Source: Cyclobacteriaceae bacterium (GTDB taxonomy: Bacteria > Bacteroidota > Bacteroidia > Cytophagales > Cyclobacteriaceae). Taken from it: a stretch of DNA of 64,000 nt. The notes below the pieces were generated by a model, which was not told the origin of the DNA, ran no database searches, and saw only the letters and a program-made list of their open reading frames with translations. Below, in pieces: positions 17,798 to 26,807 of this stretch (position 1 is its first letter; every line of letters begins with the position of its first letter). Where the stretch lies: the NCBI GenBank assembly GCA_019694875.1, contig JAIBBC010000002.1:682001-746000 (forward strand), written 5' to 3'. The translations under genes were made by a program, and so were the position numbers.

Positions 17798-18427
17798 ATG
17801 GCTGATTTTTCATCATTCTCGTGCAAAACCGTCATCTTCGACCTCGGTGGCGTAATTGTCGATCTGGCGCCCAACCGAACATTAACCGAGTTCGCGAAAC
17901 TCTCCGGTAAGCCGATGAACCAAGTACTACAGCTACACACAACACATCCCGTTTTTCATGCCTACGAGACCGGCCGGATAGGAGAGGCGGAATTTCGGGA
18001 TGCTATTCGGGCGATGTTTCAAGCAAACGCAAGTGATCCGGAAATCGACCGCTGCTGGAATGCGATGTTGATTGGCATCCCGGATAAGAAACTGGAAATG
18101 CTGACGCGTTTGAAAAAGTATTTTACCACGATGGCGTTGAGTAATACCAACTCCATTCACCTGAAGTATATAAATGAAGTGATCCTGGAGGGACAATCTT
18201 TAGATGACTATTTTCACCATGCGTACTATTCGCACGACATTGGGTTGCGGAAGCCTGACCACGAGATTTATGAATTTGTTCTGAGGACGCACCGGATAAC
18301 GCCTGATAAGGCATTTTTTTTAGACGATAACGCTGACAATATTGCAGCCGCGAAATCTGTGGGGATGCAGGCCTTGCTCATCGAACATCCCGACAAGGTT
18401 ATCGATTTATTCAGGAACTATGCGTAG
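17798..18427 (+). CDS. HAD-superfamily hydrolase, YihX-like
   Basis: 209-residue cytoplasmic phosphatase-like protein of HAD subfamily IA. Motif I is FDLGGVIVDL (nucleophile Asp15). The usual second Asp of DxD is Gly, as in the E. coli YihX group, where phosphatase activity on sugar phosphates is known. Motif II is LSNTNS (about 110-115), a conserved Lys lies in GLRKPDHEIY (about 151), and motif III is FFLDDNADN (about 176-184). A helical cap lies between motifs I and II. Length is normal. The start of the next gene overlaps this stop by 8 bp, so the two are translationally coupled. The physiological substrate cannot be told from sequence. Confidence 0.9.
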   Translation: MADFSSFSCKTVIFDLGGVIVDLAPNRTLTEFAKLSGKPMNQVLQLHTTHPVFHAYETGRIGEAEFRDAIRAMFQANASDPEIDRCWNAMLIGIPDKKLEMLTRLKKYFTTMALSNTNSIHLKYINEVILEGQSLDDYFHHAYYSHDIGLRKPDHEIYEFVLRTHRITPDKAFFLDDNADNIAAAKSVGMQALLIEHPDKVIDLFRNYA

Positions 18428-19562
18428 CGAACAGAAGCGGATTCTTATTCAGGTTTTACTTTTCATCACAACATTTTTTACCACAACACTTGCCGGTGCT
18501 GAGTGGTGTTACGGAAAACTTTTTATCTCAATTTTCCCGTTCGCCTACAATCCTGACTTTACATTTAATGATTTTCTGCTGGGTATGCAATTCTCCGTGC
18601 CGTTTTTAGCCATCCTGACGGTTCATGAATTCGGGCACTACTTCACAGCATTATCTCACAAGGTTAAGTCCTCGTTACCATACTATATTCCATTCCCACC
18701 TTTGTTTTTATCGATCGGAACTATGGGAGCGGTTATCCGGCTGCGAAGTCGTGTACCCTCAACCCGAAAGAATTTCGATATCGGTATCGCGGGGCCGATT
18801 GCCGGGTTTATCATGGCGTTGGCTATCCTGTACTATGGTTTCGCTACGCTGCCACCCGCGGAACACATTTTTACGATCCACCCTGAGTACAAGCAGTATG
18901 GATTGAATTATGCGGATCACGTCTACAAACCCAGTGATTCCATCATCAATGTTGCACTGGGTAAGAATCTTTTATTTACTTTTTTGGAAAATACTGTTGC
19001 TGATCCGGAACGTGTGCCCAATGTTCATGAGATGATGCATTACCCGTTCTTGTTTGCGGGATTTCTGGCACTTGTATTTACGAGTCTGAATTTACTACCC
19101 ATCGGTCAGCTTGACGGAGGTCACGTACTTTATGGTTTTCTGGGATTTAAGAAACACCGGATTGTTGCCTCTGTATTTTTTGTTGCATTCATCTTGTATG
19201 CGGGGCTGGGGCTTGAGTGGATCAAGCTGAGTCAGCCGGCAGACGTCCTTGTGATAAGTATCCCTGTCTATGGATTGTTTTTATATTCATGTTTTATGGG
19301 GCTTGGTCTTCCCCAACGCGACACGATCATGTATGCCGCTGCAGTTTTTGCCACGCAGTACCTGATCATGTTTTTGTTTCCTTCGGTGAGCGGTTATTCC
19401 GGTTGGCTCGTGTTCGGATTCATCATCGGGCGTTTGGTAGGCGTTGCGCATCCGCCAACGGAAATCGAACAACCGCTCGATTTCAAACGAAAGATTTTAG
19501 GATGGATTGCGCTGGTAATCTTTGTGGTGAGCTTTACTCCACAGCCGATTAATTTTCCGTAA
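18420..19562 (+). CDS. Site-2 protease family membrane metallopeptidase (M50)
   Basis: 380-residue integral membrane protease. A longer frame exists, but the ATG at 18420 overlaps the HAD stop and gives a normal N terminus. The zinc motif HEFGHYFTA sits at residues 69-77 inside a membrane helix, and the second signature, NLLPIGQLDGGH, provides the Asp ligand near residue 232. At least six further hydrophobic segments follow. No PDZ domain is evident; this layout resembles the plant EGY/cyanobacterial-like S2P group more than RseP. Such enzymes cut membrane-spanning substrates, but the substrate here is unknown. The 3' end overlaps the convergent T9SS gene by 14 bp. Confidence 0.9.
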   Translation: MRSEQKRILIQVLLFITTFFTTTLAGAEWCYGKLFISIFPFAYNPDFTFNDFLLGMQFSVPFLAILTVHEFGHYFTALSHKVKSSLPYYIPFPPLFLSIGTMGAVIRLRSRVPSTRKNFDIGIAGPIAGFIMALAILYYGFATLPPAEHIFTIHPEYKQYGLNYADHVYKPSDSIINVALGKNLLFTFLENTVADPERVPNVHEMMHYPFLFAGFLALVFTSLNLLPIGQLDGGHVLYGFLGFKKHRIVASVFFVAFILYAGLGLEWIKLSQPADVLVISIPVYGLFLYSCFMGLGLPQRDTIMYAAAVFATQYLIMFLFPSVSGYSGWLVFGFIIGRLVGVAHPPTEIEQPLDFKRKILGWIALVIFVVSFTPQPINFP

Positions 19563-21534
19563 CGAGAATTTTGCCGGTAGAAATTTTTGATCCGCTCCGG
19601 AAGCGAATGATATAAACTCCCGGATGTGGATTTTGCAGTGTAACTCGGGTTGCGTCTGCCGAGCGTTCTGTTGTGAATCCTGCCGATTGTCCTGTCAGGG
19701 AAATGATCTGGATGTTGTCCGCACGACCCTGAACATAAAATTCACCCCGGTTCGGGTTAGGATAAATAGCAACGGGTTCGATGTTATCTTCTGTTCCGGT
19801 GATCACGGTCGCTTTTCCAAACCGCGGCCGGATCATCAGGCTGCCCTTAAGATCCGTATTTTGAACCCAAGGATGATAGACCGTATTGCGGTAATACATC
19901 TGATTGCCGGTATCATGACTTGCATCTAACCCGATGCGAATTCTGTCGGGCTTTGCGGTAACGGTTTCTTCATACCCGATGTAGAACGTATCCTGAACGA
20001 GGACGCCCTCTGTAAAATCAATTTTGTAGAAAATGTTGTCAGACGAACGCACAACAGGAACAGTTTGGCTATAAGCGGATGCGCTGTCCGGTTTACCGGC
20101 CTTATCCTTGAAAACAAATATCTTAATGGTTTCGGGAGCAGTTCCGCCTGTAAAAGGAAAATAGAACGAAATTCCGTTCAGTGTATCCTGGCCAACATTG
20201 CTGTCCATAACAAACCGGTAGGCCAGTTGATTTCCCTGCGCGGCAAGCCCGGCTGAATATTCCGCAACACCGTCATCGTAGGCGTAATAGTTCGACAGGA
20301 TGAATGTGTGTTCAAGTGTGTCATTTCTTTGAAAATTAATTGGTGCGTAACGCGCGTAATAGTCTTTACCTGGATCATTGTCACCTGCCTTAAGAATTAT
20401 TTTTACATCTACGTGCGTGGAATCAGCTTCCGGATCGATGGCCGAAGAAGGAGCTGTGCTCTTTGTTTGGGCTGTCACATGTTCCAGAATGGGTATACCG
20501 TCAAAATCTAAGTCGAATGACGTCTCGCCTCCGTCCGGTGATTGGTTGTATGAGACGGTCGGTGTGCCGGAGGCGTAGTTAGTTACCTTGTAATTTGCGA
20601 TATAAGACACAACTTGAAGAAAGTCGACATATTTAAGGCTATAGAGTGAAACAGCGGGGTTGGTAAGAGCTTCACCTATATTGAAGTGGTTGTTCGGGAC
20701 TGAGTAATAGTCACCGAAGATTGAAGTGAAGGGGCGGGTGGTTGTCCGGTCTGAAATATTTGTGTTTTTATCGTTCTCGTTAATACGATCTACATTTTCA
20801 TTGAGGATAATTTCTTCGTTGTCATTAACTCTCCTGTTTAGATACACATAATCCAGATGCCAGGCATCATACGATCCGGAAAGTCTTCCAAATGAAGTAA
20901 ACCGAAACTGAAATTGATTGTGAAAATAATCTTGCTCGCCCGGAAGGGTCGCAACAGGAATTTGGATGGCCGTATCGTAAAATACGGAAGGATCAGCGTT
21001 CGATTTGATACTGAAGCGATGAATCTCCACCCATCCCTCAGTGCTTTTGAATTCGAGCTTCAAAAAGTCGGACGGGTTAGGCATCTCACTGTTCCCGCCA
21101 GCCTGATAGAAAAAGCTCAGGTAAATCTTATCACGGTATTGTGCCGCCACATCAGCCATTCGGATCGGTTGTGATTCCAACGTGTCACCATACCCCGTTT
21201 CCAGCGGTACAGTAGAGTAGGGTCGTCCGTTTTCATTATAGCCATCAAAAGTTGCCACGTTAATGCTGGGCGGATTAATCGCCTGTCCGTCATTCACGAA
21301 CACTTTATCGTTTACAATCCAAAGCAATGAATCGGCATGATGCCCTTTGGCAAATGAAAAATCATCCCAGAAGGGCAACGAAACGGGGTTTACTGCATGG
21401 CGTTTCGCGTTGACAGCAATGGATGTTTTAGGAGCAGCTTTGCGACCGGGTGCGTATTGCCTGATCTGGGAGAACGCGACAGCCGGCAACCAAAAAAAAA
21501 GTAAAAGTATGTAGCCGGTTTTCAGGTTTTGCAT
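19549..21534 (-). CDS. Secreted protein with T9SS type A sorting domain
   Basis: 661-residue exported protein of unknown activity. It has a signal peptide (about 1-22, ending AFSQ) and a beta-rich body with several aromatic/Asp motifs (for example PFWDDFS near residue 55) like those in large Bacteroidota surface proteins. The final ~75 residues, beginning EPVAIYPNPNRGEFYV and containing PGVYIIRF and TGKILV, are a standard type A C-terminal sorting domain. It should therefore cross the outer membrane through the type IX system and be surface-attached or released. No catalytic motif was recognised. The PASTA-protein gene ends its neighbouring unit 9 bp upstream on the same strand. Confidence 0.88.
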   Translation of the reverse strand: MQNLKTGYILLLFFWLPAVAFSQIRQYAPGRKAAPKTSIAVNAKRHAVNPVSLPFWDDFSFAKGHHADSLLWIVNDKVFVNDGQAINPPSINVATFDGYNENGRPYSTVPLETGYGDTLESQPIRMADVAAQYRDKIYLSFFYQAGGNSEMPNPSDFLKLEFKSTEGWVEIHRFSIKSNADPSVFYDTAIQIPVATLPGEQDYFHNQFQFRFTSFGRLSGSYDAWHLDYVYLNRRVNDNEEIILNENVDRINENDKNTNISDRTTTRPFTSIFGDYYSVPNNHFNIGEALTNPAVSLYSLKYVDFLQVVSYIANYKVTNYASGTPTVSYNQSPDGGETSFDLDFDGIPILEHVTAQTKSTAPSSAIDPEADSTHVDVKIILKAGDNDPGKDYYARYAPINFQRNDTLEHTFILSNYYAYDDGVAEYSAGLAAQGNQLAYRFVMDSNVGQDTLNGISFYFPFTGGTAPETIKIFVFKDKAGKPDSASAYSQTVPVVRSSDNIFYKIDFTEGVLVQDTFYIGYEETVTAKPDRIRIGLDASHDTGNQMYYRNTVYHPWVQNTDLKGSLMIRPRFGKATVITGTEDNIEPVAIYPNPNRGEFYVQGRADNIQIISLTGQSAGFTTERSADATRVTLQNPHPGVYIIRFRSGSKISTGKILVTEN

Positions 21535-21543
21535 TAAACAAGA

Positions 21544-22329
21544 TTAGTTAAAATCATCCTCCTCCACAGGCGTTCCTGCTGCGCCTATCCAGATGGTAAC
21601 GATGTCGCCTATTAAAATCTTTTCTCCGGCCTCTGGTTTTTGTTTTAAAACCACTGAAACCACGCCCGTTGTGTCACCCACAATCTTGATGTCAATGTTA
21701 AGGTCAGATCCAATTACTTGGAATTCAGCTTCGTCCCATTCTTTTCCCAGCAAATTTGGGGTCGTGAAATCCTTAACCCCGCCATCCATCACCACCAAGT
21801 CAATTACAGAACCTTTTGGAACCCGCTCGCCCGGCTGGATCGGATGACCTTTGTATTTCATACCGGTGACAATCTGGAACGGACCGCGTACCAATTCAAC
21901 GTGGCCCCTCTTGAGTTCATTAGTCCTTAATACCGCATCGGCATCAATGAGTGACCCGTCAATCAAATTCGGAACGGGTACATTCGGTGGCATCAGCTGA
22001 TTGAGTGTGATATCAATCATCCGGTTCTCTTTTACTTTTGCACCGGCTGGCGGATATTGCTTCAGTACCGTAAGCGGAGGATAATTTCCGGAATAGGTCG
22101 AGTCACCAACCTCATACCGGAGGTCAAGATTTCCTAAAAAATCTTCCAGTTCACTGTAGTTCATTCCAACCACATTCGGAACGGTGATGGTTTCACCGTG
22201 ATTGGTAACCTGCGGAAGGTAAACGTAGAAATACAGAATCATGATAATGAACAGGCTGCCGACAGCAAGCAGAATGCTCATGAGTACGCCTCCGAGGGTT
22301 GATGAATATTTTTTAAAGTTGAATGCCAT
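21544..22329 (-). CDS. PASTA-domain membrane protein
   Basis: 261 residues: a short cytoplasmic N terminus, one transmembrane helix (about 12-38), then three PASTA domains in the periplasm (about 47-115, 116-190 and 191-252). The domains carry typical motifs: VPNVVGMNYSELEDFL, VPNLIDGSLIDADAVL and TPNLLGKEWDEAEF. PASTA domains bind peptidoglycan or muropeptides in serine/threonine kinases and PBPs, but here there is neither a kinase nor a penicillin-binding domain, a common stand-alone form in Bacteroidota. The gene lies just downstream of ddl on the same strand, which supports a cell-wall role. Confidence 0.92.
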   Translation of the reverse strand: MAFNFKKYSSTLGGVLMSILLAVGSLFIIMILYFYVYLPQVTNHGETITVPNVVGMNYSELEDFLGNLDLRYEVGDSTYSGNYPPLTVLKQYPPAGAKVKENRMIDITLNQLMPPNVPVPNLIDGSLIDADAVLRTNELKRGHVELVRGPFQIVTGMKYKGHPIQPGERVPKGSVIDLVVMDGGVKDFTTPNLLGKEWDEAEFQVIGSDLNIDIKIVGDTTGVVSVVLKQKPEAGEKILIGDIVTIWIGAAGTPVEEDDFN

Positions 22330-22357
22330 TTTCCGGGGTTGGATTACCTTACAATAA

Positions 22358-23443
22358 TCAGAATTTTAAAGAAGATTGAAAATCGTGCTCAACGCGTTTA
22401 TTGGCAGCATATCGGTCAGCGGCAAGCGTTAACAGGCGTGTAATCAGGTCAGAAAACGATATTCCGCGTTCCTTCCACATCATCGGGTACATGCTTGAGT
22501 TCGTAAAACCCGGAATGGTGTTGATCTCGTTAACATAAATCTTTCCCTTCTTCGTGAGGAACAAGTCGACCCGTGAAAAGTCTTCACAATGCAGGGCGCG
22601 GTAAGCCTTAAGTGAAACTTCACGAATCAGCTTGACGGATTTCTTATCGAGCTTGGCCGGCACCTTGATCTCAACGGCTTCAGCATCTACATACTTGGCA
22701 TCGAATGTATAAAACTCGTATTTTTTACTGATGACAATCTCTCCGGGGTTCGATGCTTCTGCAGGTTGATTCCCGAGAATAGCACACTCAATCTCTCTGC
22801 CTTCTATAAATTGTTCAACGAGAATTTCCTGGTCGTATTTGAATGATTCGGCAAGGGCGTTCTTAAAATCACTCTTGCGGCTGACTTTGGTAACACCAAC
22901 CGATGAGCCCAGGCTTGCCGACTTCACCATAAAGGGAAGGCCGAGGCTTTTCTTGATCGTTTCGAATTTTATTTTCTTCTGATCGTCAAAGTGATATGCG
23001 ATGAATTTAGTCACCGGAATACCCGCTTCCTGCAGCAGACGCTTCGCGATAATTTTATTCATGGAGATGGCAGAACCCAAAACACTTGTTCCCACCATTG
23101 GCAGATCGATTGCTTTGATCAAACCCTGAATACTACCGTCTTCGCCATCGGTACCATGTAATACCGGAAAGATGATATCGATCTTTAAACGATCACCGCT
23201 TGCCATTAAAATGAACCCCGGTTTTTCGGGATCGAGAATCAATCCCAGCGGCTGGCCCTGCTCAATGTTTTTGTCGACACCTTTTGTGAGGAACCATTTT
23301 CCTTTTGTGTTGATGCCGATGGCTATCGGTTCAAACTTTTCCTTGTCGATGTACTCAAAAATGTTTCGCGCTGAATTGATTGACACCCCGTGTTCAACCG
23401 AACGTCCTCCATACAAAATCGCAACAATCTTCTTCGATTCCAT
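22358..23443 (-). CDS. ddl: D-alanine--D-alanine ligase
   Basis: Joins two D-alanines with ATP hydrolysis to make the terminal dipeptide of the peptidoglycan precursor, in the cytoplasm. The 361 residues are typical of the longer Ddl group. N-terminal motif VAILYGGRSVEHGVS lies at residues 8-22. The ATP-grasp core includes PVLHGTDGEDGSIQG (about 94-108) and LPFMVKSASLGSSVG, and the C-terminal end has FSRVDLF and INTIPGFTNSSMYP with the metal-binding Glu/Asn residues. The GTDGEDG loop resembles VanA-like and D-Ala-D-Lac ligase relatives in general shape, but the assignment to ordinary D-Ala-D-Ala ligation is the simplest. It is followed by the PASTA gene. Confidence 0.96.
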   Translation of the reverse strand: MESKKIVAILYGGRSVEHGVSINSARNIFEYIDKEKFEPIAIGINTKGKWFLTKGVDKNIEQGQPLGLILDPEKPGFILMASGDRLKIDIIFPVLHGTDGEDGSIQGLIKAIDLPMVGTSVLGSAISMNKIIAKRLLQEAGIPVTKFIAYHFDDQKKIKFETIKKSLGLPFMVKSASLGSSVGVTKVSRKSDFKNALAESFKYDQEILVEQFIEGREIECAILGNQPAEASNPGEIVISKKYEFYTFDAKYVDAEAVEIKVPAKLDKKSVKLIREVSLKAYRALHCEDFSRVDLFLTKKGKIYVNEINTIPGFTNSSMYPMMWKERGISFSDLITRLLTLAADRYAANKRVEHDFQSSLKF

Positions 23444-23485
23444 TTAAAAAATTTCAGTACGAAAGTTACGAAAAGAAGCGTGTTT

Positions 23486-25093
23486 TCAGGGCTGCAGATA
23501 CACCTTTCTTGTGTAGAGGCTTGAGCCAACCTGTACCCGAACAATGTAAACACCCGGTTTGATGATGATCGGGATCGTTTCGTTGGAGGCGTTCTGGATG
23601 GCAACTTCGGAAACCTGCTGACCGATCATGCTTAACACGCTGACCCGCGCATAGGTGGGCTGAGCAAGGTCGAACGTAATGGCGGATTGTCCATCCGGAC
23701 CTGTGTATAGAATAAACGGTTGACAATTGTTATCCAGGAGGTTTACGGTGAGGGTGGCTGCGTTGTTTTGCGGAGTTTGGTCGCATCCCGCGAAAGCGGA
23801 TAACGCAATTGTATTTTCTCCAAGCACAAGACCGGTGATCGAAGTGACATCGAATTTAGTTGTTGTTCCTGTAAACGTTACAGGGATGGTATGTTGTTCG
23901 GATGGCCCGTTGTTCACTGAAATGTTGAACGTCAATTCTGAAATGTCGGCATCGTTAACATTATTCACCGTGATGGTTAACGGGGTCAGCCCTGACCGGT
24001 CGGAAGCGCATGTAAGCGTTGCCGGTAATTCGGCTGATGTAAGCGCAACATCGATCAGCGTCTGGTCAGGAATTTCTAACCCGTGGGAGGTAAGCAGGCT
24101 TGCTCTTCTCGGACTGTTCTCCAGAACGGTTATCATCCGGTCAACCTGATCCTGTGTAAACAAATTCAGCATCACGTCATCGGTGTAGTCCATGTAGTTT
24201 TGAAACATGATGGAGGAGGAACAATTATCGGCTAACGGATACGCAGGAGTGTCGTAAGTTTCTTCACCCTGGTTCGGAGTATCGTCAACGTAGTCGCTGG
24301 CAGAGCAACCTGTGTCATCGCCCCAGATGTGGCGCAACCCCAGAAAGTGACCTACTTCGTGTGTTGTGCTTCGTCCTTTGTTGTATTGCGGGTCGAGATT
24401 AAACGGTCCCGCATCGTCTGATCCGAAGACTCGGTAATCAACAATGATTCCATCCGTGAGGCGATTGTTGTCTTCATCTTCCAGGCCCGGCAGCCCGGAT
24501 GAAACCGGAAACTGGGCATATCCCAAAAATCCCTGAAACTTAATTACCCAAATGTTCAGGTAATCTTCAGCAGGCCAATAACTCAATGCCTTGAATTCCG
24601 CTTCACGGCCCAATGACCATTGGTCGCGCTGACCATTAACGCGTACAATGCCACCGGTGCAATTGCCGGAGGGATCTTGTTTCGCCAACACAAATTCAAC
24701 ATTAAGATTCGCGGCTACCGGCAAAAATTCAGCAGGGGTATTTGATGCATCGGTGTTCAGACGATTATAGTCTTTGTTGAGAACATCAATCTGGGAAATG
24801 ATCTGGTCATCAGAAATGTTTCGGCCAACCCCAACAGCTTCGCCATTGTGGATGACATGAACAACTACCGGGATACGGTAGGGAACACCGGTTGTAAGCT
24901 TGTTGAATTTATTCTTCTTGCGTTCGCGGATTTTTTCGGCCAGTGCCTGTTCGAATTGTTCGTCAGTTTCGTGAACCTTACCGGTTTTCCGTTTAATGTC
25001 CTGATACTCCACCGTGGCACACTTCCGTTGTGCGATCAGCCCGTAACAAAAAAGAACCAAAACTATAGTAAGAACCGGCCGGAGAAGTCTCAT
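23486..25093 (-). CDS. Secreted M43-family zinc metalloprotease with T9SS sorting domain
   Basis: Pappalysin/ulilysin-type peptidase exported to the surface. ATG at 25093 (MRLLRP) starts a clean signal peptide (to about GLIAQ, residue 22); an upstream ATG would add five residues. The catalytic motif HEVGHFLGLRHIWG lies near 240-253, with the three zinc histidines and Glu, followed by the disulfide-rich loop DTGCSASDYVDDTPNQ and the Met-turn NYMDYTDD. After the protease domain a beta-sandwich (about 345-440) precedes a C-terminal sorting domain ending KVYLQP. The enzyme probably digests extracellular proteins or matures surface proteins; substrate specificity is not readable. Confidence 0.93.
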   Translation of the reverse strand: MRLLRPVLTIVLVLFCYGLIAQRKCATVEYQDIKRKTGKVHETDEQFEQALAEKIRERKKNKFNKLTTGVPYRIPVVVHVIHNGEAVGVGRNISDDQIISQIDVLNKDYNRLNTDASNTPAEFLPVAANLNVEFVLAKQDPSGNCTGGIVRVNGQRDQWSLGREAEFKALSYWPAEDYLNIWVIKFQGFLGYAQFPVSSGLPGLEDEDNNRLTDGIIVDYRVFGSDDAGPFNLDPQYNKGRSTTHEVGHFLGLRHIWGDDTGCSASDYVDDTPNQGEETYDTPAYPLADNCSSSIMFQNYMDYTDDVMLNLFTQDQVDRMITVLENSPRRASLLTSHGLEIPDQTLIDVALTSAELPATLTCASDRSGLTPLTITVNNVNDADISELTFNISVNNGPSEQHTIPVTFTGTTTKFDVTSITGLVLGENTIALSAFAGCDQTPQNNAATLTVNLLDNNCQPFILYTGPDGQSAITFDLAQPTYARVSVLSMIGQQVSEVAIQNASNETIPIIIKPGVYIVRVQVGSSLYTRKVYLQP

Positions 25094-25177
25094 AACCCAA
25101 CTATACATTTCAGAACGGAGACAATGGTGGCCTTAGTATGCGCAGTGTGTTCACCTTTCGCGCAACTGCCCAACGTA

Positions 25178-25441
25178 TTAATTAGCATGGAGGTTGATTA
25201 CCTCTATTTTGGTGATTTCCGGAACGGCTTTTTTGATAGCTTCTTCAACACCCGCTTTAAACGTCATTGTGCTCATCGGGCAGGTGCCGCAAGCGCCAAG
25301 AAATTCAAGCTTAACAACTTTGTCGCTGGTGATTTGGGAAATCTTCACGTTTCCACCATCAGCCTCCAGGTAGGGCCGGATAGAATCCAGTGACGCCTCA
25401 ACGCGCTGGGTCAGATCTTCAACCGTGGTGTTCATATTCAA
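25178..25441 (-). CDS. NifU C-terminal-domain iron-sulfur scaffold protein
   Basis: 87-residue protein made only of the NifU C-terminal (Nfu) domain. The conserved CxxC is at Cys51 and Cys54 (GACGTCPMSTMTF) and binds a transient Fe-S cluster between two subunits. It lies 77 bp downstream of mrp/apbC on the same strand, so the two probably act together in cluster transfer to apo-proteins. Length is normal for stand-alone Nfu proteins of Bacteroidota. Confidence 0.94.
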   Translation of the reverse strand: MNMNTTVEDLTQRVEASLDSIRPYLEADGGNVKISQITSDKVVKLEFLGACGTCPMSTMTFKAGVEEAIKKAVPEITKIEVINLHAN

Positions 25442-25463
25442 TTCTGCTTAGAAACGTGATCTA

Positions 25464-25471
25464 CAAATGTA
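25464..25471 (-). promoter_or_regulatory. Possible -7 box of a Bacteroidota promoter upstream of the nifU-type gene
   Basis: The minus strand reads TACATTTG, matching TAnnTTTG, 23 bp before the start codon. A TTG lies about 24 bp further upstream, slightly farther than the usual -33 spacing, so only the -7 box is supported. Confidence 0.35.
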
Positions 25472-25518
25472 CTATTTATGCCGGTAACTTTATAGCAACT
25501 GCGCTGACTATGATTGTG

Positions 25519-26610
25519 TTATGCGTGTAAAACAGTCTTCTGCGTTTGCGGTTCCGCATTGCGGATCGCCACCTGGCGCGCCAGTGCTTCCGCTAGTTCC
25601 ATAAAAGCGGTCTGCATCGGGCCTTCTTTCAATACAACCGGTAATCCTGAATCTCCGCTTTCGCGGATCGATTGAACCAAAGGAATCTCGCCAAGTATTG
25701 TTACGCCATGCTTTTCGGCCAGCTTCTTTCCGCCATCTTTCCCGAAGATGTAATACCGGTTGTCGGGAAGCTCTTCCGGGGTGAAGTAGGCCATGTTTTC
25801 AACTACGCCCAATACCGGAACATTAATGGCCGGCTGCCTGAACATCAATAGCCCTTTATTAGCATCGGCAAGCGCTACCTTTTGTGGTGTGGTAACAATT
25901 ACGGCTCCGGTTACCGGAACAGTCTGCACCAGAGTAAGGTGAATATCACCGGTTCCCGGGGGAAGGTCAATCAACAGATAATCCAGATCACCCCACAACG
26001 CATCGCTGAAGAATTGTTTCAAGGCTGAACTCGCCATCGGTCCGCGCCAGATCATGGCACTATCGGGAGGAGCCAGAAACCCGATCGACAAAAGTTTTAC
26101 TCCGTACTGCTCTAGCGGCACAATCATGTTCTTGCCATTTACCTGTTGCACAGCGGGTTGCTCGTGCTCGCAGTTGAACATGGTGGGAACAGAAGGTCCG
26201 TAGATGTCGGCATCAATCAAACCAACCTTGGCACCGGTTTTGGCAAGTGCAACCGCCAGGTTAGCCGTAACCGTTGACTTACCAACGCCTCCTTTACCGG
26301 AAGCGACCGCGATAATGTTTTTTACACCGGGCAACAGGGGAGCATTCGAGCGCGAGGTTGTTACCGAAGAAGTCATCGTAATATTGATCTCAACGTTTTC
26401 GCCCACAACGGCTTCAACAGCATCGTAGCAATCTTGCCGGATCTTATCTTTCAATGGGCAGGCAGGGGTTGTAAGCACAACAGTGAAGGCTACTTTGCCG
26501 GGCTCCACTTTTACATCGCGGATCATATTCAGGCTTACCAGGTCGCGCTTTAAATCGGGGTCATCAACCTTCGAAAGTGCCTGTAAAATGTCCTTTTCAG
26601 TGAAATTCAT
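25519..26610 (-). CDS. apbC: Mrp/ApbC-type iron-sulfur cluster carrier P-loop ATPase
   Basis: Carries Fe-S clusters to target proteins in an ATP-dependent way. The 363 residues comprise an N-terminal MIP18-like domain (about 3-80) and a deviant Walker A ATPase domain: ASGKGGVGKSTV (about 104-115), then DADIYGPSVPTMF and LLIDLPPGTGD. The loop after ENMAYF, which in many Mrp proteins holds a CxxC for a bridging cluster, here reads TPEELPDNRYYIFG without cysteines; I recall this as usual in Bacteroidota. The nifU-type scaffold gene follows on the same strand. It is divergent from dnaG. Confidence 0.94.
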   Translation of the reverse strand: MNFTEKDILQALSKVDDPDLKRDLVSLNMIRDVKVEPGKVAFTVVLTTPACPLKDKIRQDCYDAVEAVVGENVEINITMTSSVTTSRSNAPLLPGVKNIIAVASGKGGVGKSTVTANLAVALAKTGAKVGLIDADIYGPSVPTMFNCEHEQPAVQQVNGKNMIVPLEQYGVKLLSIGFLAPPDSAMIWRGPMASSALKQFFSDALWGDLDYLLIDLPPGTGDIHLTLVQTVPVTGAVIVTTPQKVALADANKGLLMFRQPAINVPVLGVVENMAYFTPEELPDNRYYIFGKDGGKKLAEKHGVTILGEIPLVQSIRESGDSGLPVVLKEGPMQTAFMELAEALARQVAIRNAEPQTQKTVLHA

Positions 26611-26653
26611 GGTGCAAATTATTAGTTGTGACCCGAAGTTTAAAATGGAAGCT

Positions 26654-26669
26654 TGCCTCTGTGGAGGCA
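26654..26669. other. Short GC-rich inverted repeat between mrp and dnaG
   Basis: TGCCTC-TGTG-GAGGCA, a perfect 6-bp stem with a 4-base loop, in the divergent intergenic region. It has no T-tract, so it is not a terminator, and could be an operator or chance. Confidence 0.25.
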
Positions 26670-26757
26670 GGTTCGAAATTCAAAGATCGAAAACACCTCA
26701 TTTTGGGGATTTCACTAAAAATCAACCTCGAATCTCACACCGCTAACCCCGATTCGG

Positions 26758-26765
26758 TATCTTTG
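26758..26765 (+). promoter_or_regulatory. Candidate -7 box for dnaG
   Basis: TATCTTTG matches TAnnTTTG exactly, about 43 bp before the TTG start of dnaG. No TTG lies at the expected -33 position, so the promoter is only half supported. Confidence 0.4.
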
Positions 26766-26807
26766 CGTTCCAATTTTTTGACTACCGCTACACCTTATTT
26801 CTGAGCC

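Noticed and set aside
26654-26685. A GC hairpin followed by GGTTCGAAATTC resembling a tRNA T-arm.
   Set aside because: No acceptor, D or anticodon arms can be paired around it; not a tRNA.
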